Positions 8,330-17,823 of a stretch of 64,000 nt of DNA are shown here, in pieces. The stretch spans positions 1 to 64,000 of the forward strand of contig JAHEZD010000008.1 in the NCBI GenBank assembly GCA_023251255.1. The letters are read 5' to 3'. How positions within the stretch are numbered: position 1 is the first letter of the stretch; every line of letters starts with the position of its first letter. The stretch is from Chitinophagaceae bacterium. GTDB taxonomy: Bacteria > Bacteroidota > Bacteroidia > Chitinophagales > Chitinophagaceae. Below the pieces are notes generated by a model that saw nothing but the letters and a program-made list of their open reading frames with translations, searched no databases and was not told the origin of the DNA. Position numbers and translations under genes: made by a program.

Positions 8330-11248
8330 ATGAAAAAGACTGCCTTTTTTTTGTTGCTCTATTTTTTTACATCAACGGTTATCTCACAGAATACCATCGG
8401 CCTCCCCGATATAGACAATTACTCCAAACAAGAATACAAGGCAGGGGCCCAGAACCGACAGATCCGTCAGGATAAGAAGGGGGTGATGTATTTTGGCAAC
8501 AGTGAGGGGGTACTGGTGTTCAATGGCATCAAATGGACGACTTACTCCCTGCCCAACAGCAGTATCGTGCGTTCGGTGGAGTTCGGACCTGATAATAAGC
8601 TCTATGCAGGTGGTCAGGACGAGTTTGGTTATTTCTCCCCTGCCAATAATGGCCAACTGGCGTACCATTCCCTTAAAAGCCTCATTCCCAAGGAGGAAAA
8701 CTCCTTTACGGATGTTTGGGAAATTTATTTCTACAAGGATTGGGTGTTCTTCCAGACGAGCAATAAGATATTCCAAATCAGTGGTAACCACTGTACGGTT
8801 TACAAGAGTACGCACTGGCGTTTCATTTCCCCTTTTGCTGATAAGCTGATTGCCCAGGATTTTGACAAGGGGTTACTGTCTTTTGAAAATGGCTATTGGA
8901 AGCCCTTCTTGCAGAAAAGCGAACTGCCGCAGGACTATTTTGCCACATCACTTACCATGATCGGTAAGGACAGCGCTCTGCTGACCACTTTAAAGAACGG
9001 CTGCTTTATCCTGAACGGCAATAATGCTACCAAGTTCCAGTCGCCTGCTCTTGACAATATCTCCACCAAGAACATTTCTTCCTCTGTCATGGTGAACGAT
9101 AACCACATCGCCTTGGCAACCAATCTGGACGGCTGCTTCATCATTGACAAGAAGGGTAACCTTGTCCAGAGCTTTTCAAGAAAGGAAGGACTGCAGAACA
9201 ATAATATCCTGGATATATTCCTTGACAAGGAAAAGAACCTGTGGCTGGGCCTGGACAATGGCATTGATTTCATTGCCTACAACAATGCCATCAAGCATAT
9301 CTATCCCGAGTACCTGAATGAGGGTTCCGGCTATGCTTCCACCATTTATAACAATGAACTGTATATAGGCACTTCCAATGGACTGTTCAAAGTACCCCTA
9401 TACCCTGAGGAAGACCTTAGCTATATAAAGGGGGAGTTCAAACCGGTGCCTAATACCAAAGGGCAGGTATGGAACCTTTCCGAAGTGAACGGCAAATTGT
9501 TGATGGGGCATCATGAAGGGGCTTTTTTGATTGATAACAATGGGGCCACTGCCATTGACAAATCCTCCGGTTTCTGGACCTTTCTTCCCTGCCAGAACGT
9601 GCTGCCCTCCGGTATCATGGCTGCTGGCACCTACCAGGGCATCAATTTCTACAACTACCAGAACGGGAGCTTTATATCGAGGAACACCCATGCACATTTT
9701 GAATCGGCCAGATTTGTGGTAATCGATAACAACAGTATCTGGATTGCGCATCCTTATAAGGGCATTTACCGGGTACAAAATGTAGAAACAACACCTACAG
9801 TGAAATTCTACACGGCCAAGGATGGAGTGCAATCCATTAATGGCAACTACATTTTCAAGGTGCAGAACAAAGTGGTACTTGCGAGTGAAAACGGGGTATT
9901 TGAATATGATAGCAATAAGGATGAATTCAGGCCCTCCACTCATTTGGACCAGCTTTTCAAGAACAAGAAAATCCGCTATTTGAAGGAAGACAATGCTGGC
10001 AATATCTGGTTCGTATTCGATAAGACCCTTGGGGTTATTGATATGTCTACCAAGGAACCCAAGGCCATTTACTTTCCTGAGCTTACCAATAAGTTCGTAA
10101 GTGGCTTTGAATTTGTGTTCCCATTGAACAACAATAATGTACTGATTGGTGGGGAGAAGGGCTTTTACCATATCAATTACGACCAGTACAAGAAAATCAA
10201 GTATCCCCTGCCCGTTCAGATAACCATGGTAAAGGCCATCAATGAAAGGGACAGCTTACTTTTTGGTGGCTATGCGGGGGAAGTAAACGATACTGCTAAT
10301 CTTATACAGCAACGGAAAACGGTTATCAGCCATGCATGGAACTCGTTCCATTTTGAGTTTTCCTCTCCCGTATATGCCCAGCAGTCCAATATTGAATACA
10401 GTTATTTCCTTGAGGGCTTTGACGAGAAATGGTCAGAATTCTCCTCCAAAACAGAGAAGGAATATACCAACCTGCCCTCGGGCAATTATACCTTCAAGGT
10501 AAAGGCCCGGAACAATCTAGGTGCAGAAGCTGAAGCGGGCAGTTACAATTTTACCGTGCTGCCACCCTGGTACCTTTCTTTCTGGGCCTATGCTTTTTAT
10601 GTTTGCCTGTTCATTATAGGCAATTACCTGTTTTTCAGTTACCAGAAGAGGAAGTTTGAACAGCAGCAGTTGAAACATGAGGAAGAACGGAAGCGTTTGC
10701 TGTACCTGCACCAGTTGGAACTGGAGAAGAACGAGAAGGAAATTGTGAAGCTGCGCAATGAAAAGCTGGAAGCGGAAATACACCATAAGAATACGGAACT
10801 GGCTTCCACTGCCATGCACCTAGTGCAAAAAGGCGAACTACTCGGCAAGGTAAAGGAACAGATGATCAAACTGAAGAAGACATCGGACAATGAGCAGGAT
10901 GCCGATGATGTAAAGAAAATCATACGAACCATCAGCGATGAGGACAAGAAGGACGAACAGTGGGAGCATTTTGCCATGCACTTCGATAAGGTGCATAGCG
11001 ACTTCCTTGTCCTACTGAAAACGAGGTACCCCAACCTTACCGCCAATGAACTGAAACTTTGTGCCTATTTGCGGATGAACCTTGCTACCAAGGAGATTGC
11101 CCAGCTGATGAACATTTCCGTTCGTGGAGTGGAAATTAGCCGTTACAGGTTAAGGAAGAAGTTGGCAGTACCAACAGAGATGAACTTGTTTGATTTCCTG
11201 CTGGCAGCAGTAAATGAAACTGTTCAAGGTGAGCGGAAGATCGAATGA
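8330..11248 (+). CDS. Membrane sensor/transcription regulator: beta-propeller, Y_Y_Y domain, coiled coil and HTH (no kinase)
   Basis: 972 residues from the ATG at 8330. The frame is open from TTG 8198, but only this ATG is followed by a signal peptide (MKKTAFFLLLYFFTSTVIS). Residues about 30-660 are propeller-like ligand-sensor repeats (Reg_prop-like blades such as DKEKNLWLGLDNGIDF). A Y_Y_Y domain at 673-728 contains YTNLPSGNYTFKVKARN. One transmembrane helix lies near 752-772, followed by a charged coiled coil (about 775-870) and a LuxR-type helix-turn-helix near 905-945 (LATKEIAQLMNISVRGVEI). Unlike the usual hybrid two-component regulators of these loci it has no histidine kinase or receiver; it resembles one-component membrane-bound activators. 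Being divergent from susC, it probably senses the glucan breakdown product and controls the operon. Confidence 0.85.
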   Translation: MKKTAFFLLLYFFTSTVISQNTIGLPDIDNYSKQEYKAGAQNRQIRQDKKGVMYFGNSEGVLVFNGIKWTTYSLPNSSIVRSVEFGPDNKLYAGGQDEFGYFSPANNGQLAYHSLKSLIPKEENSFTDVWEIYFYKDWVFFQTSNKIFQISGNHCTVYKSTHWRFISPFADKLIAQDFDKGLLSFENGYWKPFLQKSELPQDYFATSLTMIGKDSALLTTLKNGCFILNGNNATKFQSPALDNISTKNISSSVMVNDNHIALATNLDGCFIIDKKGNLVQSFSRKEGLQNNNILDIFLDKEKNLWLGLDNGIDFIAYNNAIKHIYPEYLNEGSGYASTIYNNELYIGTSNGLFKVPLYPEEDLSYIKGEFKPVPNTKGQVWNLSEVNGKLLMGHHEGAFLIDNNGATAIDKSSGFWTFLPCQNVLPSGIMAAGTYQGINFYNYQNGSFISRNTHAHFESARFVVIDNNSIWIAHPYKGIYRVQNVETTPTVKFYTAKDGVQSINGNYIFKVQNKVVLASENGVFEYDSNKDEFRPSTHLDQLFKNKKIRYLKEDNAGNIWFVFDKTLGVIDMSTKEPKAIYFPELTNKFVSGFEFVFPLNNNNVLIGGEKGFYHINYDQYKKIKYPLPVQITMVKAINERDSLLFGGYAGEVNDTANLIQQRKTVISHAWNSFHFEFSSPVYAQQSNIEYSYFLEGFDEKWSEFSSKTEKEYTNLPSGNYTFKVKARNNLGAEAEAGSYNFTVLPPWYLSFWAYAFYVCLFIIGNYLFFSYQKRKFEQQQLKHEEERKRLLYLHQLELEKNEKEIVKLRNEKLEAEIHHKNTELASTAMHLVQKGELLGKVKEQMIKLKKTSDNEQDADDVKKIIRTISDEDKKDEQWEHFAMHFDKVHSDFLVLLKTRYPNLTANELKLCAYLRMNLATKEIAQLMNISVRGVEISRYRLRKKLAVPTEMNLFDFLLAAVNETVQGERKIE

Positions 11249-11812
11249 TGGCGAAGGCACCAATTACTACAAACGGAGCATTCATGTATTCCTCCTAAAT
11301 GGATATAACTCCAGTAAAATACCAATGGAGAAGCCATATTGCCTACCGCATTGCTGGACCTATTTTTTAATGCCATTTATCAGTGGAAGATGAGCGTCCG
11401 GCCGGCTAAGCTGCATGCCCTGCAGGATGCCTGTAGCATGCAGGTAGTGGTTCAGTTCAGGTTAGCGCTACAGAAAAGGTACATCATTGCCACTTCTCAC
11501 CACAAAAATGTGGTTTACTGTGGTAATGATGTGGTTATAGTGTGGTTTTGGTGCCTATAAGAATACTGTGAAACTGCTGCGAGATCCTTGTTTCCTTTCC
11601 TTATTACTTGCCCCAAGTCCAGCAATATTTATACCAATCATATTCCCACAACCCTATTTTGATTGACAGGCAACCCAATAAAAAACCCTTCTGATGGAAA
11701 TCAAAAGGGGATGAGAAAATCTACTGTACTCTGTCGTTTGCTATAAACCTTAACTGAATACAAAAGTGGTATTGTTATGTTATGGCAATATGAGGGTCAT
11801 GTAACCAAAACA
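11249..11812. other. 564-bp gap with no convincing gene
   Basis: Between the regulator stop and a minus-strand lipoprotein gene. A 73-codon plus-strand frame at 11339-11560 shows no protein-like pattern. The only supported element is a minus-strand terminator at 11680-11709. A GT-rich stretch near 11505-11545 (repeated tgtggt words) has no clear meaning. Confidence 0.5.
11680..11709 (-). terminator. Intrinsic terminator downstream of the 12451-11813 lipoprotein gene
   Basis: On the minus strand, CCCTTTTGAT-TTCC-ATCAGAAGGG forms a 10-bp stem with one mismatch and a 4-nt loop, followed directly by six T. It lies about 100 bp past the lipoprotein stop codon. Confidence 0.6.
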
Positions 11813-12451
11813 TTAATTATTTAATGGCTTTACTGGCCTAGGTTTAAAGTTATCGACAGAATCCTGTGCATATTTGGTTCCGTGCTGGTAGTCATAATAA
11901 CTTCTTACCAAAAATAGGCTGAGTGACAATGTTCGATGAAGCACTAATTTTTTGCCGCCTTCAACTACATGAATTGTTTTGTTATCAATCCTTTGAAACT
12001 CTATTTTATCCTTTTCATTATTGTTTACTGTCCATCTGCTTACATAATCTGTAGCATTGCCTAAAGTTAAAGGTTTGCCCTGCCAGTTCCATTGCAACTT
12101 GTTGCTAGCGCCTATTTGTATAGTATCAATCTTCAAACCTGCAGAGTCTCCTTTTACTATTTTGTAAGTATGTACAAACATGTTACTCTTTCCAAGCCTA
12201 CTAAAATAAAAATAGCTGCTGTCCTTTCCATTAACCTGCAAGAAGTTCTCATTGTTGAACAGTTTCTCCAAAGCATCCAGTTGAACTATTGCCGCCTTTT
12301 TGGCCATTGCATCATCAGCAGGGCTAGCTTGTCCAGATGGTGTCGTAACGCCCGGATGATCCGATGAGCTAGCAGCTTGCTGTTCTGGTTGGCCATTGCA
12401 AGCAACCAGCAATACCATTATTGTTCCTATCAGGTAAAAACTCCTCTTCAT
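11813..12451 (-). CDS. Lipoprotein of unknown function
   Basis: 212 residues. Signal MKRSFYLIGTIMVLLVACNGQ with lipobox LVAC, then a Ser/Pro/Gln-rich linker (about 20-48) and a compact mixed domain at about 55-200 rich in beta-strands and aromatics (SSYFYFSRLG, LQWNWQGKPL). I recognise no family. It is followed on its own strand by a clear terminator and preceded, 84 bp away, by the stop of the beta-helix lipoprotein gene, so it may be co-transcribed with that gene and the TonB receptor upstream. A periplasmic or outer-membrane role is inferred only from the anchor. Confidence 0.75.
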   Translation of the reverse strand: MKRSFYLIGTIMVLLVACNGQPEQQAASSSDHPGVTTPSGQASPADDAMAKKAAIVQLDALEKLFNNENFLQVNGKDSSYFYFSRLGKSNMFVHTYKIVKGDSAGLKIDTIQIGASNKLQWNWQGKPLTLGNATDYVSRWTVNNNEKDKIEFQRIDNKTIHVVEGGKKLVLHRTLSLSLFLVRSYYDYQHGTKYAQDSVDNFKPRPVKPLNN

Positions 12452-12535
12452 ATTCTTTTCATTATGGGTATAAAATTAGCCGCTTCCTTTTATAGGAGCG
12501 GCTAAAATATTTATTTGGGATTACAGTTTAAATTC

Positions 12536-14050
12536 TTAATTGAATTTGGTCCAGTTCTTCCACCAAGAATCTCCCACTGCACATGCACCCCTGTAAGAAG
12601 TTGGTGTGAAATCCAAAACATTGTTTGTTTTAGTAGTCAACTTAGCATTGGTAAAAGAAGCACCAGTAGCAGCCAAAGCGGTTGTAGAAGTTGGGTTGAA
12701 ATCTGGAGCGGTATAGTTAAATGGAGCACCCAAACCAACATCAGTATTGTTTGCTGTAAGGGTATTGCCAAAAGCAGCAGTGTTTACCCAAGCTGTAATT
12801 GATGCAACAGTAGAACCTGTTGGTGGAACTGCTGCAGCATAACTAACCGCATTTGAAGTTGGTCCAGCAATAATGTTATTTGAAAAATTCAAGCCTGCAG
12901 TAGCAGCGTTAGCAGTACCGCCTGGAGGTGTGTAACCTACCATATTAAAGTCTGTTGCAGCTCCCTTTGAAGCATCAATCAACAAGCCATTCACCGAACC
13001 GCCATTCCAACCAAGAATCAATGAATTCATGATGCTTATTTCACTGTTCCTGCGTATTTGAGCAGCGCAAAGGAACAAACTGTTACCATTGGTTGTAGCA
13101 GTTGCTTTTGGACCCATTACTGTCATGTTACTGAACACAGCAGAAGTTTTTACAGGCACAATGGCTACAGGGTTAGCTGCACTTACTGGTATGGTTGGCA
13201 AATAGGTTTGTCTTGTGGAACCATTTGCATCATTGTCAGATTCAAATGCCTCGCTCTTGGAGATGTCTGCAATAGCAGAATCACGAACGGAGATGCCAAA
13301 TTGAACCTTACCACTAAAGCCGTTATCCGTATCGAAGTCATCATCCAAAGTCCTGAAGGAAATCAAGTGTTTGCAGTTTACTGAACCACCAAACCACTCA
13401 AAGCTATCATCGTTTGCATAGGAAACCTGTACATAGTCAATCACGGTATTGTTACCAACACCTCCAAAGGTCAAACCATTGATTTCCTTATCTGGCAAGA
13501 AGGCGTAACCAGCATATTCTATACGAACATAACGCATGATACCGCTATTGTCGGCTAGGTTTGAAGTAGCACCTAATCCATATAAACCCAAGCCATCGCT
13601 GTTGTTTACGCCACCTTCAATTTCACCAACTCCATCAACGCCATTGAATGAGGAATTGTTAGGTGCATTGCCCAACAATACCACACCGGCCCAGTCACCA
13701 CGTTGAGGTGTAGCAGCTTCTGATGTGAAAATAATTGGTTTTGCTTCTGTACCATCAGCAATAATCTTGGAGCTACGTGTAATAATCAAAGCACCATTCC
13801 TATTCAGTTCACCAACTATTTTGGTTCCTGGTTCAATCGTCAATATTGCACCATTGGTCACATATACCAAGCCGCGCAATTTGTAGGTGTAACCTGCTTT
13901 CAATGTTCTGTTGGCAATAATCCTACCTTCTAGAATTGTATTCTCTTCAGTGGTAGTCGTTGTGGTAGTGGTACCACCATCAACTTCAATCTTACGGCAA
14001 CTTGTTGTAACCAAACCGGCTGCTGCGATTAAGATAAATAGCTTTTTCAT
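12536..14050 (-). CDS. Beta-helix-like lipoprotein, partner of the adjacent TonB receptor
   Basis: 504 residues. Signal with LVTTSC lipobox, then a run of eight Thr (about 27-34), then a repetitive beta-strand domain with right-handed beta-helix character: LTIEPGTKIVG, GALIITRSSKIIADG, RGDWAGVVLLGNAP and a DDSFEWFGGSVNCKHLISF block, with many Asn/Gly turns and Asp-rich loops (DDDFDTDNGF) that may bind metal. The stop is followed by the terminator-bearing lipoprotein gene and the start lies 51 bp after the TonB receptor stop. Such lipoprotein/TonB pairs usually work as surface capture and outer-membrane import. The ligand is unknown; the divergent phosphate genes make a phosphorus compound a fair guess, no more. 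Confidence 0.7.
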   Translation of the reverse strand: MKKLFILIAAAGLVTTSCRKIEVDGGTTTTTTTTEENTILEGRIIANRTLKAGYTYKLRGLVYVTNGAILTIEPGTKIVGELNRNGALIITRSSKIIADGTEAKPIIFTSEAATPQRGDWAGVVLLGNAPNNSSFNGVDGVGEIEGGVNNSDGLGLYGLGATSNLADNSGIMRYVRIEYAGYAFLPDKEINGLTFGGVGNNTVIDYVQVSYANDDSFEWFGGSVNCKHLISFRTLDDDFDTDNGFSGKVQFGISVRDSAIADISKSEAFESDNDANGSTRQTYLPTIPVSAANPVAIVPVKTSAVFSNMTVMGPKATATTNGNSLFLCAAQIRRNSEISIMNSLILGWNGGSVNGLLIDASKGAATDFNMVGYTPPGGTANAATAGLNFSNNIIAGPTSNAVSYAAAVPPTGSTVASITAWVNTAAFGNTLTANNTDVGLGAPFNYTAPDFNPTSTTALAATGASFTNAKLTTKTNNVLDFTPTSYRGACAVGDSWWKNWTKFN

Positions 14051-14101
14051 GCTCTGTTTTTTAAATTTTACTTGTGTTCTTTTATTTAGTTATTTGAAAT
14101 C

Positions 14102-16918
14102 TTATTTTATTTTATAGCCGAATGAAAGGCTAACATTTGTTCCATATTTACGCTTAATAGCAAGTACATCACTGTTATCATATTTGCCATTTTCGTTTAA
14201 ATCGTAGTAGAACTTGGCTGCTTGGTTAATGATGTCAGCAATATTCAATTTGATTTCGCCTTTGTTTTTCATCACCTTTTTGGCAATCTGCAAATCCAAT
14301 AGAGGGCGGGGTGCTTCCCATGTTGGGGGCTGCGACTGGCCACCTACGTAAAAAATCCTCCTTCCAATTTGATTAAATAACAAGGTAGTATTCAAGCCAA
14401 TTTTTTCAATATCGTATTGGAGGCCCAGATTAATCAAGTAAGGGCTCTGTCCTTGCATGGGCCTATTGATAACTGCATCAGATACCCGGTTGTAGATGTA
14501 GGCCACATTGCCCTGGAAAGTAAAATTGCGCAATGCCGTATTGAAATCCAATTTCTTGCGGAATTCAAATTCTGCTCCATAACTATTGGCATGGTCTGGA
14601 GAAACATACCTAAAAGTTGCAGAGCTACCAGCACCTGTATTTTCGAAGAACAGTTCTGTTGGCGATTTAAAGTATTTGTAAAACACACCAAACGTAAACA
14701 GTTCGCCAGCTCTTGGATAAATTTCATAACGCAAATCTGCATTGGTCACTTTGGTGCGTTGTAATGATGGATTACCTGTGATAGTGGCACCTAAATCAAA
14801 ATCATAAAATGAGAATGAACTCAGCTCCCTAAACTCTGGGCGGATAACAGTTTGTGAACCCGACAAGCGGATATTGGTAGTATTGTTCAACTTGTAAGTA
14901 AAGTTGGCACCAGGTAGAAAATCTGTTTTCTTGATATTTACAAAGCGAGGGTCCTTAGGATTGGTGCTACCAATCAATTGATCAAAATCTTCCACACGTA
15001 GGCCCCAAACAGCACGTAATTTGTTAGTGAATATTTGGTTATCAAACTGAAGAAACCCAGCATTCAAAATAGCATTTCCTAAATAGCGGTAACGGGCATC
15101 ACCAATTTCATTGAAAGCAAATTTGTTATCAATGCCATTACCAAAGTTTTCTGGACTGAATACTACACTTTGGTCCAGATGGCGTAAAGCAGGATTGTCA
15201 ATCGGTAAATAAATAGCAAAAGGCCTTGAATCGTACAACCTATCCTTTACCTGAAAGAAATAGCCGCCTTTAACCGATTGTGGTAAGTTGCCAAGCGTGA
15301 AATTCTTGCTTACATCCGCACCGGTAGTATAATTGTAATCACTCAAAAATCCATAAAACCTGCTACCAGTACGTTGTGACGACTTAGAAGAACTTATCAG
15401 CAAAGAATACGCTGACGATAGGTCGTAAGGATTATCCTGATTGTACTGTACGCGTCTTTGGTCAGGGATATATTGATCCAAAATTTGGAAGCTCCCAAAC
15501 CAATGCAGTTTAGCTTTATACTTTGGTAAATTGTGGTCTCCGGTAATCTGTGTATTGAAGAAAGTGTTTGCTTTAAAAGCCAATTCAGTAGCCCTTATAT
15601 TATCTCCAATAATTGAGTTCGTCTCATAATCCTTACCTGTTCTCAATGTTGTGTAGTCGCTGGTATTTACATTGAAAATGTTTTTGACAGAAATCTTGTT
15701 ATTGTTTCCCAATTGCAAAGTGAAGTTTGCCAATCCGCCCCAAAGCACATCTTGCGAATATTTTGTATTGGTATAATAAAAACTAGTATCCGCCTTGCTT
15801 CCATTTATGTTATAAATGCCATTCCCAAATTCGTTCCGCTTGGGCGATAGGCTATAATTCAAGGCAAATACAGCCGATAGTTTATTCTTCTTGCCAAGGT
15901 CTTTAGTAAACCCAGTTGACAATTTAAACGTTCTGCTAAGTAGATTTACTGTGTTGTTATTCCCTTTGTTGGCTGCCCAAACATTTTCAAATTGCTTTCC
16001 ATATTCTGTTTTGGCGGCTTGGTCTAAATTATTGAAATCATTTTTCTTGGGCAGGCCGTCAGGCAATGCTCTTGTACCATCATCAAAACCCAACCAATCA
16101 AGTTTGCCACCTTTATAAGTATAGAAGTCCTTACCAATTGTTTGTGTGTTGAAACCCGTTCCTATACCAATATCAAAGAAGTTGCTAGACGGAACATCAT
16201 TGGTATTTACTTGAACCAATCCTCCTGCCCATTCGCCAGACATTTCTGGGATAAATGCCTTGTTGATAACAATGTTGTCTATAATTGCTGAAGGAAATAT
16301 ATCAAAGGAGAACGTTTTTCTGTCCGGTTCAGTTGTACCCAATAGTACACCATTCAACATTGCTTGGTTATACCTATCCGCCAATCCACGAACTACCAAA
16401 TACTTGCCATCAATTACAGACAATCCCGGTACACGTTTCAATACCTCACCCGTATTCTTATCTGGTGAACGCCTGATAGCTTCACCGGAAATAACCTGGG
16501 CAACGGTATTGGTATTTTTTTGGAATGCAATCATTGCATTCACTGTTTCCCCTTTGGCACCGGCTCTTGAAGATGATTTTACGGTTACCTCACTAGTCGT
16601 TTTTTTGTTTTCTTCCAGCAAAATGTCAATTGTTTCTTCAGCACCAGCTTTCGAAACCATTACATCAGCAACATTTTTTTCTGTATAACCAATGTAGGAA
16701 AAAGTTAGGTCATATTTTTTGCCAACCTCAACACCAATGGTAAACCTACCGTCAACATTTGTTGTAACAACTGTTTTTGCAGCACCGCCAATCTTTATGG
16801 AAACACCTGCCAATCCCTCGTTTTTGTTATTGGTTACTTTACCGGAAATCTTTCCACGTTGTGCATTGCAAAAGGTTATAGAGAGCATTGAAATAAGCAG
16901 CAGTACAAAATTCTTCAC
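14102..16918 (-). CDS. TonB-dependent receptor with carboxypeptidase-regulatory N-domain
   Basis: 938 residues from a GTG at 16918. No ATG lies upstream in frame before the sequence stops looking coding, and the GTG gives a good signal peptide (to FCNAQ). A carboxypeptidase-regulatory domain at about 23-110 is followed by a plug (VLKRVPGLSVIDGKYLVVRGLADRY near 160-185, with AIIDNIVINKAFIPEMSGEWAGG) and a long barrel ending NVSLSFGYKIK. It lacks the SusC GYGxQ link, so it is not a SusC; the RGLADRYNQAMLNG pattern belongs to the general TonB receptors that pair with a lipoprotein. It is head of the three-gene minus-strand group and divergent (178 bp) from the DUF47/PiT phosphate genes. Confidence 0.88.
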   Translation of the reverse strand: MKNFVLLLISMLSITFCNAQRGKISGKVTNNKNEGLAGVSIKIGGAAKTVVTTNVDGRFTIGVEVGKKYDLTFSYIGYTEKNVADVMVSKAGAEETIDILLEENKKTTSEVTVKSSSRAGAKGETVNAMIAFQKNTNTVAQVISGEAIRRSPDKNTGEVLKRVPGLSVIDGKYLVVRGLADRYNQAMLNGVLLGTTEPDRKTFSFDIFPSAIIDNIVINKAFIPEMSGEWAGGLVQVNTNDVPSSNFFDIGIGTGFNTQTIGKDFYTYKGGKLDWLGFDDGTRALPDGLPKKNDFNNLDQAAKTEYGKQFENVWAANKGNNNTVNLLSRTFKLSTGFTKDLGKKNKLSAVFALNYSLSPKRNEFGNGIYNINGSKADTSFYYTNTKYSQDVLWGGLANFTLQLGNNNKISVKNIFNVNTSDYTTLRTGKDYETNSIIGDNIRATELAFKANTFFNTQITGDHNLPKYKAKLHWFGSFQILDQYIPDQRRVQYNQDNPYDLSSAYSLLISSSKSSQRTGSRFYGFLSDYNYTTGADVSKNFTLGNLPQSVKGGYFFQVKDRLYDSRPFAIYLPIDNPALRHLDQSVVFSPENFGNGIDNKFAFNEIGDARYRYLGNAILNAGFLQFDNQIFTNKLRAVWGLRVEDFDQLIGSTNPKDPRFVNIKKTDFLPGANFTYKLNNTTNIRLSGSQTVIRPEFRELSSFSFYDFDLGATITGNPSLQRTKVTNADLRYEIYPRAGELFTFGVFYKYFKSPTELFFENTGAGSSATFRYVSPDHANSYGAEFEFRKKLDFNTALRNFTFQGNVAYIYNRVSDAVINRPMQGQSPYLINLGLQYDIEKIGLNTTLLFNQIGRRIFYVGGQSQPPTWEAPRPLLDLQIAKKVMKNKGEIKLNIADIINQAAKFYYDLNENGKYDNSDVLAIKRKYGTNVSLSFGYKIK

Positions 16919-17072
16919 GATTATACTTTTATTTGATGGGGCAAAAGTGGCTTTGCTATGTTAACGAATTGTTACCCGTATATTACCAACCTGTTAACCT
17001 TTGTGCTCGTTGGAACCAATGTTATCTTATTATTAATTCTACCTGTAGGATAAGCTATCCGTTTCATACCTT

Positions 17073-17080
17073 TACTTTTG
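17073..17080 (+). promoter_or_regulatory. Bacteroidota -7 box for the DUF47/PiT operon
   Basis: TACTTTTG fits the TAnnTTTG -7 consensus of Bacteroidota sigma-ABfr promoters and lies 16 bp before the ATG at 17097. No convincing TTG -33 element was seen at the usual spacing. Confidence 0.4.
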
Positions 17081-17096
17081 CCAAAACTTACAGTAC

Positions 17097-17744
17097 ATGG
17101 GTATCAATAACATCGGCAAATTCTTTATGCCGAAAAACAAAGTGTTTTACGAGTTATTTGAAGACGTAGCAGAAAGGGCCCACGAAATGGGCATCAAATT
17201 AAAGGAGCTGGTAAATGAGCCGGATGCCGATAGAAGGGCAAATATCCTTTCAGTTATTGAGGACCTTGAACATAAAAATGACGATACAACCCATCAGATC
17301 TTTACAGAACTTGGCAGGAACTTCATTACACCGTTTGATAGGGAAGACATTCACTACCTGGCTTCTGCTTTGGATGATATTGCAGATTATATTTTCGCCT
17401 CCTCCAAAAAAATCAACTTCTACCGTGTAAATCCCAATGACAGCGGTATCCAAAAAATGGCTGACCTTATTTTATCGGGTACCATAGAAATCAAGAAAGC
17501 GGTGTTTGGATTGCGTGACATGAAGAAGTTGCGTGAAATGACTGAAGCCTTGGTAAAAGTAAACAGCATAGAAAACCAAGCAGATGATGTTTTTGATATG
17601 AGCATTGAAATGTTGTTCAACCAGGAAAACGATTTCAAAGAAGTAATCAAGAAAAGGGAAATTTATCAGGTAATGGAAATTGCCACAGATAAATGTGAAG
17701 ATGCAGCCAATGTAATTGAGAGCATCATTATTAAATATGCCTAA
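17097..17744 (+). CDS. DUF47 family phosphate-transport accessory protein (PhoU-like)
   Basis: 215 residues, all helical. It matches the Pit-accessory DUF47/TIGR00153 pattern: NKVFYELFEDVAERAHEMG at the start, HKNDDTTHQIFTELGRNFITPFDREDIHYLASALDDIADYI in the middle (acidic metal-binding face of the PhoU-like bundle) and KCEDAANVIESIIIKYA at the end. It regulates or gates the PiT transporter whose gene follows 79 bp downstream on the same strand. The start is the ATG at 17097 behind a -7 box; the Met at residue 11 is a possible alternative. Confidence 0.9.
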   Translation: MGINNIGKFFMPKNKVFYELFEDVAERAHEMGIKLKELVNEPDADRRANILSVIEDLEHKNDDTTHQIFTELGRNFITPFDREDIHYLASALDDIADYIFASSKKINFYRVNPNDSGIQKMADLILSGTIEIKKAVFGLRDMKKLREMTEALVKVNSIENQADDVFDMSIEMLFNQENDFKEVIKKREIYQVMEIATDKCEDAANVIESIIIKYA

Positions 17745-17811
17745 CGCAAGTCGGCAATCGGAGAATCGCAAGTAACAGTCGTTCTAGCGGTTCACGGTTC
17801 ACGATTCACGA
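17744..17811. repeat. Degenerate short-word tract between DUF47 and PiT genes
   Basis: The gap is made of drifting copies of 7-8 bp words: aagtcggcaatcgg, then ggttcacggttcacgattcacg. The word CGCAAGTCGG also opens the tract at 45247. It belongs to the class of degenerate intergenic tracts described in the findings. Confidence 0.5.
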
Positions 17812-17823
17812 CAAACAACTTTT

